64,000 nt of DNA, taken from positions 124,001-188,000 of the forward strand of contig NZ_JAQSDZ010000006.1 of NCBI RefSeq assembly GCF_029946165.1, in the 5' to 3' direction. The DNA is from Methylotenera sp. Its GTDB lineage: Bacteria > Pseudomonadota > Gammaproteobacteria > Burkholderiales > Methylophilaceae. Position 1 is the stretch's first letter. Every line of letters starts with the position of its first letter. Under the pieces are notes generated by a model that worked only from the letters and a program-made list of their open reading frames with translations, did not search any database and was not told the DNA's origin. Shown here one piece after another: positions 10,612-19,378 of this stretch. A program made the translations under genes and the position numbers.

Positions 10612-11645
10612 TGAATTTCAAAATTTCAAACCATCAATCACTAAATCGTCACGTATTCGTCCTGCTAATCACCGCAATGCTGGCTGCATGCGGACAGAGT
10701 CCGCCACTCAAATCCGTAGATAAACCGCCTACCCCAGCTTTACCTGCCAGCGAGCCCACTAATACAGAACCCAAGCCAGGCTCAGGCGGCTACTATTTAG
10801 ATGATGGTCCAGGTGAAAATGCACCCTCGAATATAGATAGTATTCCTGGCGCAACATTAAAAACGGAACAGCCTTACAAACGTGCGAATAAGCCATATTC
10901 AGCATTGGGCCAGCGTTACACGCCCATGACTAACTATTTGCCATATAAAAAACAAGGCGTTGCTTCTTGGTACGGCAAACGTTTCCATGGCAAAAAAACT
11001 TCTACGGGTGAAATTTATGACATGTACGCCATGACTGCAGCACATACCATTTTGCCAATTCCGAGCTTTGCAAAAGTCACAAACCCTGCAAACGGTCGTT
11101 CTGTCATCGTGCGCATTAACGATAGAGGACCGTTTAAACGTGATCGACTGATTGACTTATCTTATGCCGCAGCCTATCAATTGCGCTTAATTAAACAAGG
11201 TAGCGGCTTGGTTGAAGTGGAAACAATAGATACGAGTCCTGAGGCTTTACGTAAAATCTCAACTGACCCATCAATGCAGACGGCGAGCGCAACACAAAAT
11301 CCATCGAATGAAAGCATACCGCCGAGCAATACAACTCCTATTGCCAAAACTTCTTCGTTAGAGCCCGCATCCACGGTAATAACCATCACAACGAGTGCAG
11401 CTCCGAGCGCATTACACTCACAATTTTATGTTCAGGCAGGTGCTTTTAAGAATGAAGCAAATGGCGACTTACTACAGAAAAAAATCCAAAGTTTAGAGCT
11501 AGGCGAAAATGTAGGGGTAGCTAACGTGTATAATAGAGGCCTATATCGCGTGAAACTTGGGCCATATGCCAGTAAATCTGATGCCGATGTTTCGGCAGCT
11601 AACATCCGCAGACAATTAAACATTGCCGCACATGTCACTAATTAA
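10611..11645 (+). CDS. rlpA: RlpA-type septal lytic transglycosylase lipoprotein with SPOR domain
   Basis: RlpA-family proteins are outer-membrane lipoproteins; some members cleave denuded glycan strands at the septum. The signal peptide ends in lipobox LAAC at about residues 24-27. The double-psi beta-barrel domain (about 115-205) contains GVASWYGKRFHGKKTSTGE and the catalytic-region motif RINDRGPF. A Ser/Thr/Pro linker leads to a C-terminal SPOR domain at about 265-340 (FYVQAGAFKN, YRVKLGPYASKSDAD) that binds denuded peptidoglycan. Start and stop are tightly coupled to rodA and dacA, as in E. coli. Confidence 0.94.
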   Translation: MNFKISNHQSLNRHVFVLLITAMLAACGQSPPLKSVDKPPTPALPASEPTNTEPKPGSGGYYLDDGPGENAPSNIDSIPGATLKTEQPYKRANKPYSALGQRYTPMTNYLPYKKQGVASWYGKRFHGKKTSTGEIYDMYAMTAAHTILPIPSFAKVTNPANGRSVIVRINDRGPFKRDRLIDLSYAAAYQLRLIKQGSGLVEVETIDTSPEALRKISTDPSMQTASATQNPSNESIPPSNTTPIAKTSSLEPASTVITITTSAAPSALHSQFYVQAGAFKNEANGDLLQKKIQSLELGENVGVANVYNRGLYRVKLGPYASKSDADVSAANIRRQLNIAAHVTN

Positions 11646-11669
11646 TCCACAATATCAAAACATAATCCC

Positions 11670-12836
11670 ATGCAAAATTTAACTTTTACTCCATTAAAAA
11701 ATATTTTATACGCTGTTGTACTGAGCACAGTGACCATGTCTGGCTTAGTCCAAGCTGAGAGTGCACAAATCGCACCGCCTCCAAATTTAGCGGTTAAGGC
11801 TTACTTGCTTAAAGATTTTAATAGTAATTACATAATCGCATCACAAAATAGCAGTATGCGTATTGAGCCAGCTTCACTGACTAAAATCATGACTGCATAT
11901 TTAGCCTTTAAAGCACTAAAAAATGGACATCTATCTCTTACACAGACACTACCAGTAAGCGAATTTGCATGGCGAGTGGAAGGTTCAAAAATGTTCATCG
12001 AACCTAACAAACCTGTAACAGTAGATGAGCTTTTACATGGCACGATTATTCAATCTGGTAATGATTCTTCTATTGCGTTAGCTGAAGGTATTGCAGGAAC
12101 TGAGCCACAATTCGCAGATATGATGAACAAAGAAGCTGCTCGATTAGGCATGAAAAATACCCATTACATGAATTCAACTGGCTTGCCAGATCCTCAACAC
12201 TTTACTACTGCCGATGACTTAGCTACGCTAGCTACGGCACTGATACGTGACTTTCCTGATCAATATCAGCGCTTATACTCTACTAAAGAATATACCTATA
12301 ACAAAATCACTCAGCCTAACCGCAATCGTTTGTTGTGGTCTGACCCCAATGTAGACGGCATGAAAACAGGTCATACTGAATCCGCAGGTTATTGTTTAAT
12401 TTCTTCAGCAAAACGAGATGGTATTCGTCGCGTTTCTGTAGTGCTAGGTGCACCAACGGATTCAGCCAGAGCAAGTGAAAGCCAGAAATTGCTAAATTAT
12501 GGTTATCAATACTTTGATTCAAAATTAATCTACAAACAAGGGCAAGCTATTAATCAGCTTAAGGTTTGGAAAGGCACTGAAAATCAAGTGGCTTCCACCG
12601 TAGCTAACAATTTATTTGTGACCGTTCCAAAAGGTGACTATGCCAACATTAAGGCCGTCATGTCTAGCACTCAACCGCTTGTTGCCCCGATAAAAAAAGG
12701 TCAAGTAGTCGGCACTGTGAAATTCACCCTCAACGGCAAAACCATAGAAGAGCGCAATTTAGTTGCCGCAAAATCTATTGATGGCGCGGGCATATTAGGA
12801 CGCGCTTGGGATACGATTAAACTGTTAATGCAATAA
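11670..12836 (+). CDS. dacA: D-alanyl-D-alanine carboxypeptidase (PBP5/6 type)
   Basis: This enzyme trims the terminal D-Ala from peptidoglycan pentapeptides in the periplasm. The signal peptide ends near LVQAES at about residue 32. The SxxK motif is in EPASLTKIMTAY, SxN in IIQSGNDSSIALAEG and KTG in DGMKTGHTESAGY. The C-terminal beta domain is followed by a short amphipathic end (AWDTIKLLM) that would anchor it to the inner membrane. The place after rlpA and before ybeD-lipB-lipA matches dacA of E. coli. Length 388 residues, normal. Confidence 0.95.
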   Translation: MQNLTFTPLKNILYAVVLSTVTMSGLVQAESAQIAPPPNLAVKAYLLKDFNSNYIIASQNSSMRIEPASLTKIMTAYLAFKALKNGHLSLTQTLPVSEFAWRVEGSKMFIEPNKPVTVDELLHGTIIQSGNDSSIALAEGIAGTEPQFADMMNKEAARLGMKNTHYMNSTGLPDPQHFTTADDLATLATALIRDFPDQYQRLYSTKEYTYNKITQPNRNRLLWSDPNVDGMKTGHTESAGYCLISSAKRDGIRRVSVVLGAPTDSARASESQKLLNYGYQYFDSKLIYKQGQAINQLKVWKGTENQVASTVANNLFVTVPKGDYANIKAVMSSTQPLVAPIKKGQVVGTVKFTLNGKTIEERNLVAAKSIDGAGILGRAWDTIKLLMQ

Positions 12837-12858
12837 AAAACATTACCGGACTCACATT

Positions 12859-13140
12859 ATGGCTGACATAGAACCTCACACCGCCCCCCCGTTAATTGAC
12901 TTCCCAACTGACTTTCCTATTAAAGTCATGGGAAAGACTGAGAGTCAGTTTCCTGAGACTGTGATTTCGCTTATCCAAACCATCATTCCAACCTTCAATC
13001 CTGAAAATATTGAATCTAGGATAAGCTCCTCTGGGAAATATACCAGTCTCACCTGCACCGTGCATGTGGAATCACAAGTACAATTAGATGATATTTATCG
13101 TTTAATTAGTACACACCCATTAGTTAAATTTGCGCTTTAA
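12859..13140 (+). CDS. ybeD: DUF493/YbeD family protein
   Basis: A 93-residue cytosolic protein of the YbeD family, which has an ACT-like ferredoxin fold. The conserved stretch DFPIKVMGK is at about residues 16-24. SSGKYTSLTCTVHVESQVQLDDIY is split by a turn at about 54-77, and the C terminus reads STHPLVKFAL. Its molecular role is not settled. Synteny between dacA and lipB is widely conserved and suggests a link to lipoate metabolism or its regulation, which is inference only. Confidence 0.9.
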   Translation: MADIEPHTAPPLIDFPTDFPIKVMGKTESQFPETVISLIQTIIPTFNPENIESRISSSGKYTSLTCTVHVESQVQLDDIYRLISTHPLVKFAL

Positions 13141-13184
13141 AACTAATAAATAATTTTTAAAGTAATTTCACCCGACTAAAACCA

Positions 13185-13805
13185 ATGACCGTGCAGCAAT
13201 CTTTCTTAATCAGGCAGCTAGGTTTGACTGATTTTGAAACCACTTGGCACGCCATGCAAAAGTTTACGGCAGAGCGCACTGCCAACACGCCAGATGAATT
13301 ATGGTTAACAGAGCATTCAGCCGTATACTCGCTGGGCTTAAATCGTAAAAATGTGCGCTTACCATTTCGAAATGATATCCCTTTGGTACATACTGACCGA
13401 GGCGGAAAAATCACTTATCACGGGCCTGGTCAGCTGATTATTTACGTGCTGTTTGATCTAAAACGGCGCAATCTTAATATTCGGAAATTAGTAAGCTTGC
13501 TTGAAAATACCGTGATAGAGCTACTAGACAGTTTTGGTAAAAAAGCTATTGCAAAAGCCGATGCCCCTGGCGTATACATTGATGAAGCTAAGGTTGCCTC
13601 ATTAGGCTTACGCATCAAAAATAATTGCTGTTATCATGGCTTAAGTTTAAATATAAACATGGACTTATCACCGTTCGGTGCCATTGATCCATGTGGCTAT
13701 GTGGGCTTAAAAGTCACACAAACTAGAGCATTAGGCATCAATGCCAATTTAGAAACCATCAGTGAGTTGTTACTGAACATACTCAAGAAAAATCTCGGCT
13801 CATGA
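13185..13805 (+). CDS. lipB: Octanoyl-[ACP]:protein N-octanoyltransferase
   Basis: LipB moves the octanoyl group from acyl carrier protein to lipoyl domains, the first step of lipoate assembly. The 206-residue protein has the family signature TDRGGKITYHGPGQL at about residues 67-81. The catalytic Lys is probably that in DEAKVASLGLRIKN, and the Cys that in IDPCGYVGLKVT. A short direct repeat with a 17-base period lies across its stop codon (13790-13819). It is followed by lipA after 30 bases. Confidence 0.95.
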   Translation: MTVQQSFLIRQLGLTDFETTWHAMQKFTAERTANTPDELWLTEHSAVYSLGLNRKNVRLPFRNDIPLVHTDRGGKITYHGPGQLIIYVLFDLKRRNLNIRKLVSLLENTVIELLDSFGKKAIAKADAPGVYIDEAKVASLGLRIKNNCCYHGLSLNINMDLSPFGAIDPCGYVGLKVTQTRALGINANLETISELLLNILKKNLGS

Positions 13806-13835
13806 GAAATCTTGGCTCACAAAATAATTTAGCAA

Positions 13836-14798
13836 ATGGAAATACAAATGACTGAGGTAAGAACATCAAAAATTGCTGGTGTAAAAGAGATAGATAGCGC
13901 TAAAACTTCACGCATTCCTATCAAAATCATTCCGATGCCTATGCTGCGCAAGCCTGAGTGGATACGCATGAAAGCACCTGATTCAGCGCGGTACCAAGAA
14001 ATTAAAAAGATTCTACGAGATAATAATCTTCATACCGTGTGTGAGGAAGCTAGTTGCCCAAACATCGGTGAATGCTTTAGTGGCGGAACCGCTACTTTTA
14101 TGATTTTGGGGGACATTTGTACACGCCGTTGTCCATTTTGCGATGTTGCTCACGGTAAACCACTGCCGCCTGATGTGAATGAGCCAGAGAACTTAGCGCG
14201 CACAATCGCACAAATGAAACTCAAATATGTGGTGATTACCAGTGTAGACCGTGATGATTTAAAAGATGGCGGTGCGCAACACTTTGTAGATTGCATAAAG
14301 GCTGTGCGTGCGCAGTCGCCCAATATTAAAATTGAAATCCTCGTGCCAGATTTTCGTGGTCGCTTAGAGGTTGCCATGGAAATTCTGCGTAATGCGCCAC
14401 CTGATGTCATGAATCACAATCTTGAGACGATTCCGCGCCTTTACAAACAAGCGCGTCCAGGCTCAGACTACAATAATTCATTACAACTATTAAAAACCTT
14501 TGGCGAAATGTACCCAGAAGTACCCACAAAATCGGGCCTAATGCTTGGTTTGGGTGAGACAGACGAAGAAATTTTAGAGGTAATGGCCGACTTACGTGCG
14601 CACAACGTCAGCATGTTAACCTTGGGTCAATACTTACAACCAAGCGTGCATCATTTGCCCGTCATGCGCTATGTAGAACCTGCATCATTTGAAAAATTAA
14701 AAGAAAAAGCTGAGGCTATGGGCTTTAATAATACGGCTAGTGGCCCCATGGTAAGAAGCAGCTATCACGCTGACGTTCAAGCGCATGAAGTCATTTAA
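13836..14798 (+). CDS. lipA: Lipoyl synthase (radical SAM)
   Basis: LipA inserts two sulfur atoms into octanoyl chains bound to lipoyl domains. Both iron-sulfur clusters are supported. The auxiliary cluster Cys are in [12 protein letters not shown] (about residues 68-79), and the radical SAM CxxxCxxC is in CTRRCPFCD (about 94-102). The C-terminal SSYHAD supplies the conserved Ser ligand. The first ATG at 13836 is used; an ATG four codons downstream (13848) is equally possible because neither has a clear ribosome-binding site. Confidence 0.97.
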   Translation: MEIQMTEVRTSKIAGVKEIDSAKTSRIPIKIIPMPMLRKPEWIRMKAPDSARYQEIKKILRDNNLHTVCEEASCPNIGECFSGGTATFMILGDICTRRCPFCDVAHGKPLPPDVNEPENLARTIAQMKLKYVVITSVDRDDLKDGGAQHFVDCIKAVRAQSPNIKIEILVPDFRGRLEVAMEILRNAPPDVMNHNLETIPRLYKQARPGSDYNNSLQLLKTFGEMYPEVPTKSGLMLGLGETDEEILEVMADLRAHNVSMLTLGQYLQPSVHHLPVMRYVEPASFEKLKEKAEAMGFNNTASGPMVRSSYHADVQAHEVI

Positions 14799-14871
14799 AG
14801 CCATTCAAAAAAAGACAACACTAACGTCGCGATGATAAAGTAGCCTTAACTAGATACCGAAAAGAGATTCT

Positions 14872-16167
14872 ATGGTTCCACACCTAACAACCGCGCTCAA
14901 TGGTCCATTACTTAGCATAGAAAAAAGCATGCTTGAAGCCATGCCGAAAATCGAACATTGGTTTCGCTCGCAATGGCTAGAATATTCCTCACCATTTTAT
15001 GCCAGTGTAGATTTACGTAACTCTGGCTTCAAATTAGCGCCGGTTGATACCAATTTATTCCCTGGGGGCTTCAATAATCTCAATCCTGATTTCTTATCTT
15101 TAAGCGTTCAAGCAGCAATGGTGGCGGTTGAGAAGGTCTGCCCTGAAGCTCATCGATTGCTCATTATTCCTGAAAATCATACTCGCAATACCTACTACCT
15201 ACGCAATGTAGTTGAGCTTGTGAATATTATGAAAAAAGCGGGTCTAGATGTAAGAGTTGGTTCTATTTCACCAGAGATTACCGAACCCACCAAGCTCGAA
15301 ACACAGGATGGTCATACGCTTTTATTAGAGCCTGTAGTGCGTATAGGCAATCGCATCAAACTCATTAACAATGAGCTTGGCGACTTTGATAGTTGTGCGA
15401 TTTTGCTTAACAATGATTTGTCTGCGGGTATTCCTGCAATTCTTGAGAATCTCGAACAAAATTTAATTCCACCGTTACATGCTGGCTGGAGTACGCGCCG
15501 TAAATCTCAGCATTTTTCTGCTTATAATCGCGTAGCAAGTGAATTCGCTGCACTACTTGGCATAGATGAGTGGTTGTTAAACCCTTATTTCGATACCTGT
15601 GGCGAAGTAGATTTTCACGCACGTACCGGTGAAGAATGCCTTGCCCTTAAAGTAGAAGAATTACTGGCAAAAATCAAGACAAAATATACTCAATACGGCG
15701 TCACACAAGAACCCTTTGTCATTGTAAAAGCTGATGCAGGTACTTATGGCATGGGCATTATGACGGTGAAATCACCCGATGATGTACGCGATTTAAATCG
15801 TAAAGCGCGCAATAAAATGTCTGTGGTAAAAGAAGGTTTGCAAGTTTCTGAGGTCATCATACAAGAAGGCGTTTATACCTTTGAGAGCATTAATGAAGCA
15901 GTTGCAGAGCCTGTGGTGTATATGATGGACCATTTTGTGATTGGTGGATTCTACCGCGTACATACTGGTCGCGGTGTAGATGAAAACCTCAATGCACCAG
16001 GCTCACAATTTGTGCCACTTGCGTTCGAAAAACCATGCAGCACACCAGATTGCGCTGGCGCACCTGATGCCACGCCTAACCGTTTTTATGCATATGGTGT
16101 AGTAGCACGTTTAGCTTTACTCGCTGCCGCGATTGAGTTGCAAGAACAAGATCCGCTTAGCCAATAA
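14872..16167 (+). CDS. gshA: Glutamate-cysteine ligase, betaproteobacterial/acidithiobacilli type
   Basis: GshA makes gamma-glutamylcysteine, the first step of glutathione synthesis. The 431-residue sequence belongs to the type found in betaproteobacteria and Acidithiobacillus, unrelated in sequence to the E. coli enzyme. Recognisable stretches are DLRNSGFKLAPVDTNLFPGGFNNL (split here as residues 46-69), VKADAGTYGMGIMTV (about 284-298) and the C-terminal FYAYGVVARLALLAAAIE. It lies just upstream of gshB, as expected for a two-gene pathway. Confidence 0.92.
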   Translation: MVPHLTTALNGPLLSIEKSMLEAMPKIEHWFRSQWLEYSSPFYASVDLRNSGFKLAPVDTNLFPGGFNNLNPDFLSLSVQAAMVAVEKVCPEAHRLLIIPENHTRNTYYLRNVVELVNIMKKAGLDVRVGSISPEITEPTKLETQDGHTLLLEPVVRIGNRIKLINNELGDFDSCAILLNNDLSAGIPAILENLEQNLIPPLHAGWSTRRKSQHFSAYNRVASEFAALLGIDEWLLNPYFDTCGEVDFHARTGEECLALKVEELLAKIKTKYTQYGVTQEPFVIVKADAGTYGMGIMTVKSPDDVRDLNRKARNKMSVVKEGLQVSEVIIQEGVYTFESINEAVAEPVVYMMDHFVIGGFYRVHTGRGVDENLNAPGSQFVPLAFEKPCSTPDCAGAPDATPNRFYAYGVVARLALLAAAIELQEQDPLSQ

Positions 16168-16192
16168 AGCATGCGACTATGAGTATACGGAC

Positions 16193-17119
16193 ATGAAACT
16201 CAACTTTATTCTCGACCCGCTCGAGAACCTCAAAAGTTACAAAGACACCAGCTTAGCCATCATGCGCGAGGCCGGGCTGCGTGGTCATGAGTTGTTTGTC
16301 AGCATGCAGCATGAGCTTTTTTTACGTGGCGCAACAGCAAAAATCAGCGCGAAAAAATTAATTTTTACTGAGCAAAGTTACACATTAGAAGAGTCTATAG
16401 AATTCGCACCAGCAGACTTTGATGGCATTATCATGCGCAAAGATCCGCCATTTGATAACGAGTATCTCTACAGTACTTATTTACTTGAAATTGCAGCTAA
16501 TCAGGGTGCAAAAGTCTATAACAATCCAAGTGCAATTCGTAGCTGGAATGAAAAACTGTCAGTTACGCGTTTTCCGCAATTCGCACCTGAGTTTTTAGTC
16601 ACCGCCAATAACGATTTAATAAGAGCATTTTTAAATACTCACCAAGATATAGTCGTTAAGCCACTTGATGGCATGGGTGGCAGTAGCATATTTAGGCTAA
16701 ATTTGACTGACCCCAATATCAGTGTGATATTGGAAACTATTACCGACTTCGGTAAGCGCACGATTATGGCGCAGCGTTATTTACCCGCAATTTTGCAAGG
16801 CGATAAACGTATCATTGTGATTGATGGCGTTCCGTTACCTTATTCATTAGCCCGCATCCCAAAAGCTGGCGAAACACGTGGTAATTTGGCCGCTGGCGGC
16901 ACGGGGGTCGCACAATTACTCAGCGAGCGTGACTTAGAAATCGCTACAACAGTAGGTAAGGTACTTAAAGCTGAAGGTTTGTTTTTAGTGGGTTTAGATG
17001 TGATTGGTGAGCATTTAACCGAAATCAATGTCACTAGCCCCACAGGTATGGTAGAAATCGCCAAGCAATCTATTTGTAAGCCAGCTCAGATATTTATGGA
17101 TAGACTTGAAAGTATTTAA
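16193..17119 (+). CDS. gshB: Glutathione synthetase
   Basis: GshB adds glycine to gamma-glutamylcysteine with ATP. The start is taken at the ATG of MKLNFILDPLENLKSYKDTS, the family N terminus. An upstream in-frame ATG at 16133 would overlap gshA and add 20 unrelated residues. ATP-grasp features include MRKDPPFDNEYLYSTYLLE, VVKPLDGMGGSSIFR (about residues 155-169), RIIVIDGVPLPYSLARIP and the C-terminal VTSPTGMVEI. Length 308 residues, normal. It is 26 bases after gshA. Confidence 0.97.
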   Translation: MKLNFILDPLENLKSYKDTSLAIMREAGLRGHELFVSMQHELFLRGATAKISAKKLIFTEQSYTLEESIEFAPADFDGIIMRKDPPFDNEYLYSTYLLEIAANQGAKVYNNPSAIRSWNEKLSVTRFPQFAPEFLVTANNDLIRAFLNTHQDIVVKPLDGMGGSSIFRLNLTDPNISVILETITDFGKRTIMAQRYLPAILQGDKRIIVIDGVPLPYSLARIPKAGETRGNLAAGGTGVAQLLSERDLEIATTVGKVLKAEGLFLVGLDVIGEHLTEINVTSPTGMVEIAKQSICKPAQIFMDRLESI

Positions 17120-17190
17120 ACTAGAATTATCTAATTAATTGCATGCCATATTGACTGACTAAACCTTAACCTAATGCCCTTCTTCTGCCT

Positions 17191-18249
17191 ATGCGTTTCT
17201 TTTTAATTTTACTTTGTGTGTTCCTTACCAGCTGTGCAAAAGAACCTCTCTATCAAAGTCGGGGCTATATTTTTGGCACTCTGGTTGACATTAAAATTTA
17301 TGGGGAAACTGACTCTCGTGCAAATATCCTAAGCGATAAAATTATGCAAGACTTTCAATCGTTGCATAATCGTCTGCATGCATGGAAACCAATCTCTGCT
17401 AATAAATTAAGTGAAATCGGTGAACTCAATGCCGCGTTTGCACGGGGCAATAAACCTATTAGCATCAGCCCAGACTTAGCATACATGTTAGCTGATATTA
17501 CTAAACTATCAGTAAAATCAAATGGCTTGTTTGACCCAGCCATTAGCCAATTAATAGGAGTTTGGGGCTTTCAGCGCGATGACTTTAGCCCAGTGAATAT
17601 TGATGCTGAGAAAATAAAATCTCTCGTAAAGGCTAATCCTAGGATGACAGATATTGTGCTTAAAGGTAACACAGCTTACAGCAATAATCCTTCAGTAAAA
17701 ATTGATTTAGGTGGATACGCCAAAGGCTATGCGCTCGATATTGCGGCGGCCTATTTACGTGAACAACATGTTAAAGGTGCGCTTATCAATGTAGGTGGCA
17801 ACATAATCGCCATCGGCAATCATGGAGATAAGCCTTGGCGTGTGGGTATCCAAAATCCGCGTGACCCGACCGCAATTGCAACTTTAGATTTACCCGATGG
17901 CTGGGCGATTGGCACTTCAGGTGATTACCAGCGTTACTTCATGCTGGAGGGTAAACGTTACAGTCATATCATTGACCCTAGATCAGGCTACCCAACGCAG
18001 CACACACAAGCGGTTACGGTGCTTGTGCCACCTCAAGCAACAGGTCAAATTCAAGCAGGTGTGCTTTCAGATGTGGTATCAAAACCTATTTTCATTGAAT
18101 CACCTGAAAGAAAAAGCCAGGCCGCACAAGCATTTAACATTGAAAATTATATGGTCATTGATGATAAATCCAATATCTTTGTTTCTAAGAATATGGGAAC
18201 AAAACTCAATTGGTTAAGCCCCAATGTTAAATTCAGCACGATGCAATAA
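17191..18249 (+). CDS. apbE: FAD:protein FMN transferase, lipoprotein
   Basis: ApbE attaches FMN covalently to Thr or Ser residues of membrane redox proteins such as the Nqr and Rnf subunits. The 352-residue protein has a lipoprotein signal ending in lipobox LTSC at residues 12-15. It contains FGTLVDIKIYG (about 29-39), SNGLFDPAISQLIGVWGF, VKIDLGGYAKGYALD (about 169-183), ALINVGGNIIAIG and the C-terminal YSHIIDPRSGYP (about 260-271). The next two genes encode a NusG-domain-II protein and a Gx-type membrane protein. The three probably act together in flavin-linked redox chemistry at the membrane. Confidence 0.95.
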   Translation: MRFFLILLCVFLTSCAKEPLYQSRGYIFGTLVDIKIYGETDSRANILSDKIMQDFQSLHNRLHAWKPISANKLSEIGELNAAFARGNKPISISPDLAYMLADITKLSVKSNGLFDPAISQLIGVWGFQRDDFSPVNIDAEKIKSLVKANPRMTDIVLKGNTAYSNNPSVKIDLGGYAKGYALDIAAAYLREQHVKGALINVGGNIIAIGNHGDKPWRVGIQNPRDPTAIATLDLPDGWAIGTSGDYQRYFMLEGKRYSHIIDPRSGYPTQHTQAVTVLVPPQATGQIQAGVLSDVVSKPIFIESPERKSQAAQAFNIENYMVIDDKSNIFVSKNMGTKLNWLSPNVKFSTMQ

Positions 18250-18302
18250 TCTATTCGCGTAGCTTAAAGGTCTTACTCAAGAATTTTTGGCGAGGTGACT
18301 GA

Positions 18303-18611
18303 CTGGTACTGATAACCAGTACCTTATGCGTCATTTATTTATTTCAAACTTTGTGGACTAATGAACATGCCACCAAAGTGCAAATCCGGCTAGGTGATAA
18401 GGTTTACGCCACTTACAGCTTAAACCAACAACGCGAGATTAATCTGCATGGTAAATTAGGTGATGCCACCATTAGCATCGCACAAGGTAAAGCACGGATT
18501 GCAAATTCTCCCTGTCATTCGCAATACTGTGTGCTTCAAGGCTGGTTAACGCGCGCTGGGCAAGCTGCCATTTGCTTGCCGAATCAAATCAGTTTGGAAT
18601 TGCTTGGTTAA
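18303..18611 (+). CDS. NusG domain II protein, membrane anchored; start codon unusual or gene broken
   Basis: The core is a NusG-domain-II module: VQIRLGDKVYATYSL, the Cys motif SPCHSQYC, then LTRAGQAAICLPNQISLELLG at the C terminus. Members are usually small membrane-anchored extracytoplasmic proteins. A hydrophobic segment LVLITSTLCVIYLFQTLW is encoded in frame from 18303, but no ATG, GTG or TTG precedes it. The frame closes upstream at a TGA (18300-18302). A good ribosome-binding site GAGGTG (18292-18297) stands 5 bases before CTG 18303, so a CTG start is plausible. Otherwise the TGA is a nonsense change of a Trp codon. A TTG at 18351 would give an anchor-less 86-residue protein. It sits between apbE and the Gx-protein gene. 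Confidence 0.75.
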   Translation: MVLITSTLCVIYLFQTLWTNEHATKVQIRLGDKVYATYSLNQQREINLHGKLGDATISIAQGKARIANSPCHSQYCVLQGWLTRAGQAAICLPNQISLELLG

Positions 18612-18662
18612 AGCAAACCCTACGACACACTTAATTACTAGCCATAATACCAAGCAGCCAAA

Positions 18663-19208
18663 TTGAAAATCACGCAGATAGAAACTACTGAGGACGTCCA
18701 CCGTATTGCAAAATTAGCAGCAATTGCCATTGTTTTGCATATGGTGGAAGCGGTTATTCCATCACCACTACCAGGCGTTAAACCTGGTGTCGCTAATATT
18801 GTTACCTTATATGTGCTATATAAATACGGCTTTGCAACGGCAGCCTGGGTAAGCATTCTACGGGTGTTTGCAAGTAGTCTATTATTGGGTCAATTTTTGT
18901 CACCAACATTCTTATTAAGCTTAACTGGCGCACTAGTAAGTTTGGGGGCTTTGGGTATAAGTATGCATTTACCTAAAAAATACTTTGGGGCTGTATCATT
19001 AAGCACAATCGCAGCTTTAGCACATATTGCAGGGCAATTAATCGTGGTGAGGTTATGGCTGATTCCACATGCAGGTGTTGGGTATTTAATTCCAGTTTTT
19101 GCGGGAGCTGCCTTATTTTTTGGCTTAGTCAACGGCCTAATTACGCATCAACTACTGACTCACGATCCAGATAGCACCATTAGCTCAGATACCTCAACTA
19201 GTGCGTGA
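18663..19208 (+). CDS. Gx transporter / heptaprenyl diphosphate synthase component I-like membrane protein
   Basis: A 181-residue polytopic protein with about five membrane segments. The family landmark VIPSPLPGVKPGVANIVTLY is at about residues 35-54, and RVFASSLLLGQF and LSLTGALVSL follow. Older annotations call this family heptaprenyl diphosphate synthase component I, but the sequence is an integral membrane protein, and a transport or membrane redox role is more likely. The start is TTG, because no ATG lies before the first membrane segment in this frame. It follows the NusG-domain-II gene by 51 bases. Confidence 0.85.
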   Translation: MKITQIETTEDVHRIAKLAAIAIVLHMVEAVIPSPLPGVKPGVANIVTLYVLYKYGFATAAWVSILRVFASSLLLGQFLSPTFLLSLTGALVSLGALGISMHLPKKYFGAVSLSTIAALAHIAGQLIVVRLWLIPHAGVGYLIPVFAGAALFFGLVNGLITHQLLTHDPDSTISSDTSTSA

Positions 19209-19322
19209 TTGCAAATAGACGATATTTGCATGACCGATTATATTGCGTTTATAAAGAAAAATTAAGCGCGAATAGTTTAAGAGTGTTCAATAATCTAGTA
19301 TTAATGAAAAGTTAGAATATCA

Positions 19323-19351
19323 AACTACCACGAGGATTAATCGTGGTAGTT
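19323..19351 (-). terminator. Hairpin downstream of pilY1
   Basis: Perfect 11-base arms AACTACCACGA (19323-19333) and TCGTGGTAGTT (19341-19351) enclose a 7-base loop. Read on the minus strand the hairpin lies 27 bases after the pilY1 stop and is followed by TTGATATT, a weak U-rich tail. Confidence 0.6.
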
Positions 19352-19378
19352 GTGAAAACGTAAATTAACTTATCACTA

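Noticed and set aside
13790-13819. Two 13-base near-identical units (AAATCTCGGCTCA and AAATCTTGGCTCA) across the lipB stop
   Set aside because: A single small duplication with one mismatch, probably replication slippage; it leaves lipB intact and has no evident function.
16133-16192. Upstream extension of gshB by 20 codons
   Set aside because: It overlaps gshA and the residues do not match the GshB N terminus; ATG 16193 gives the family start.
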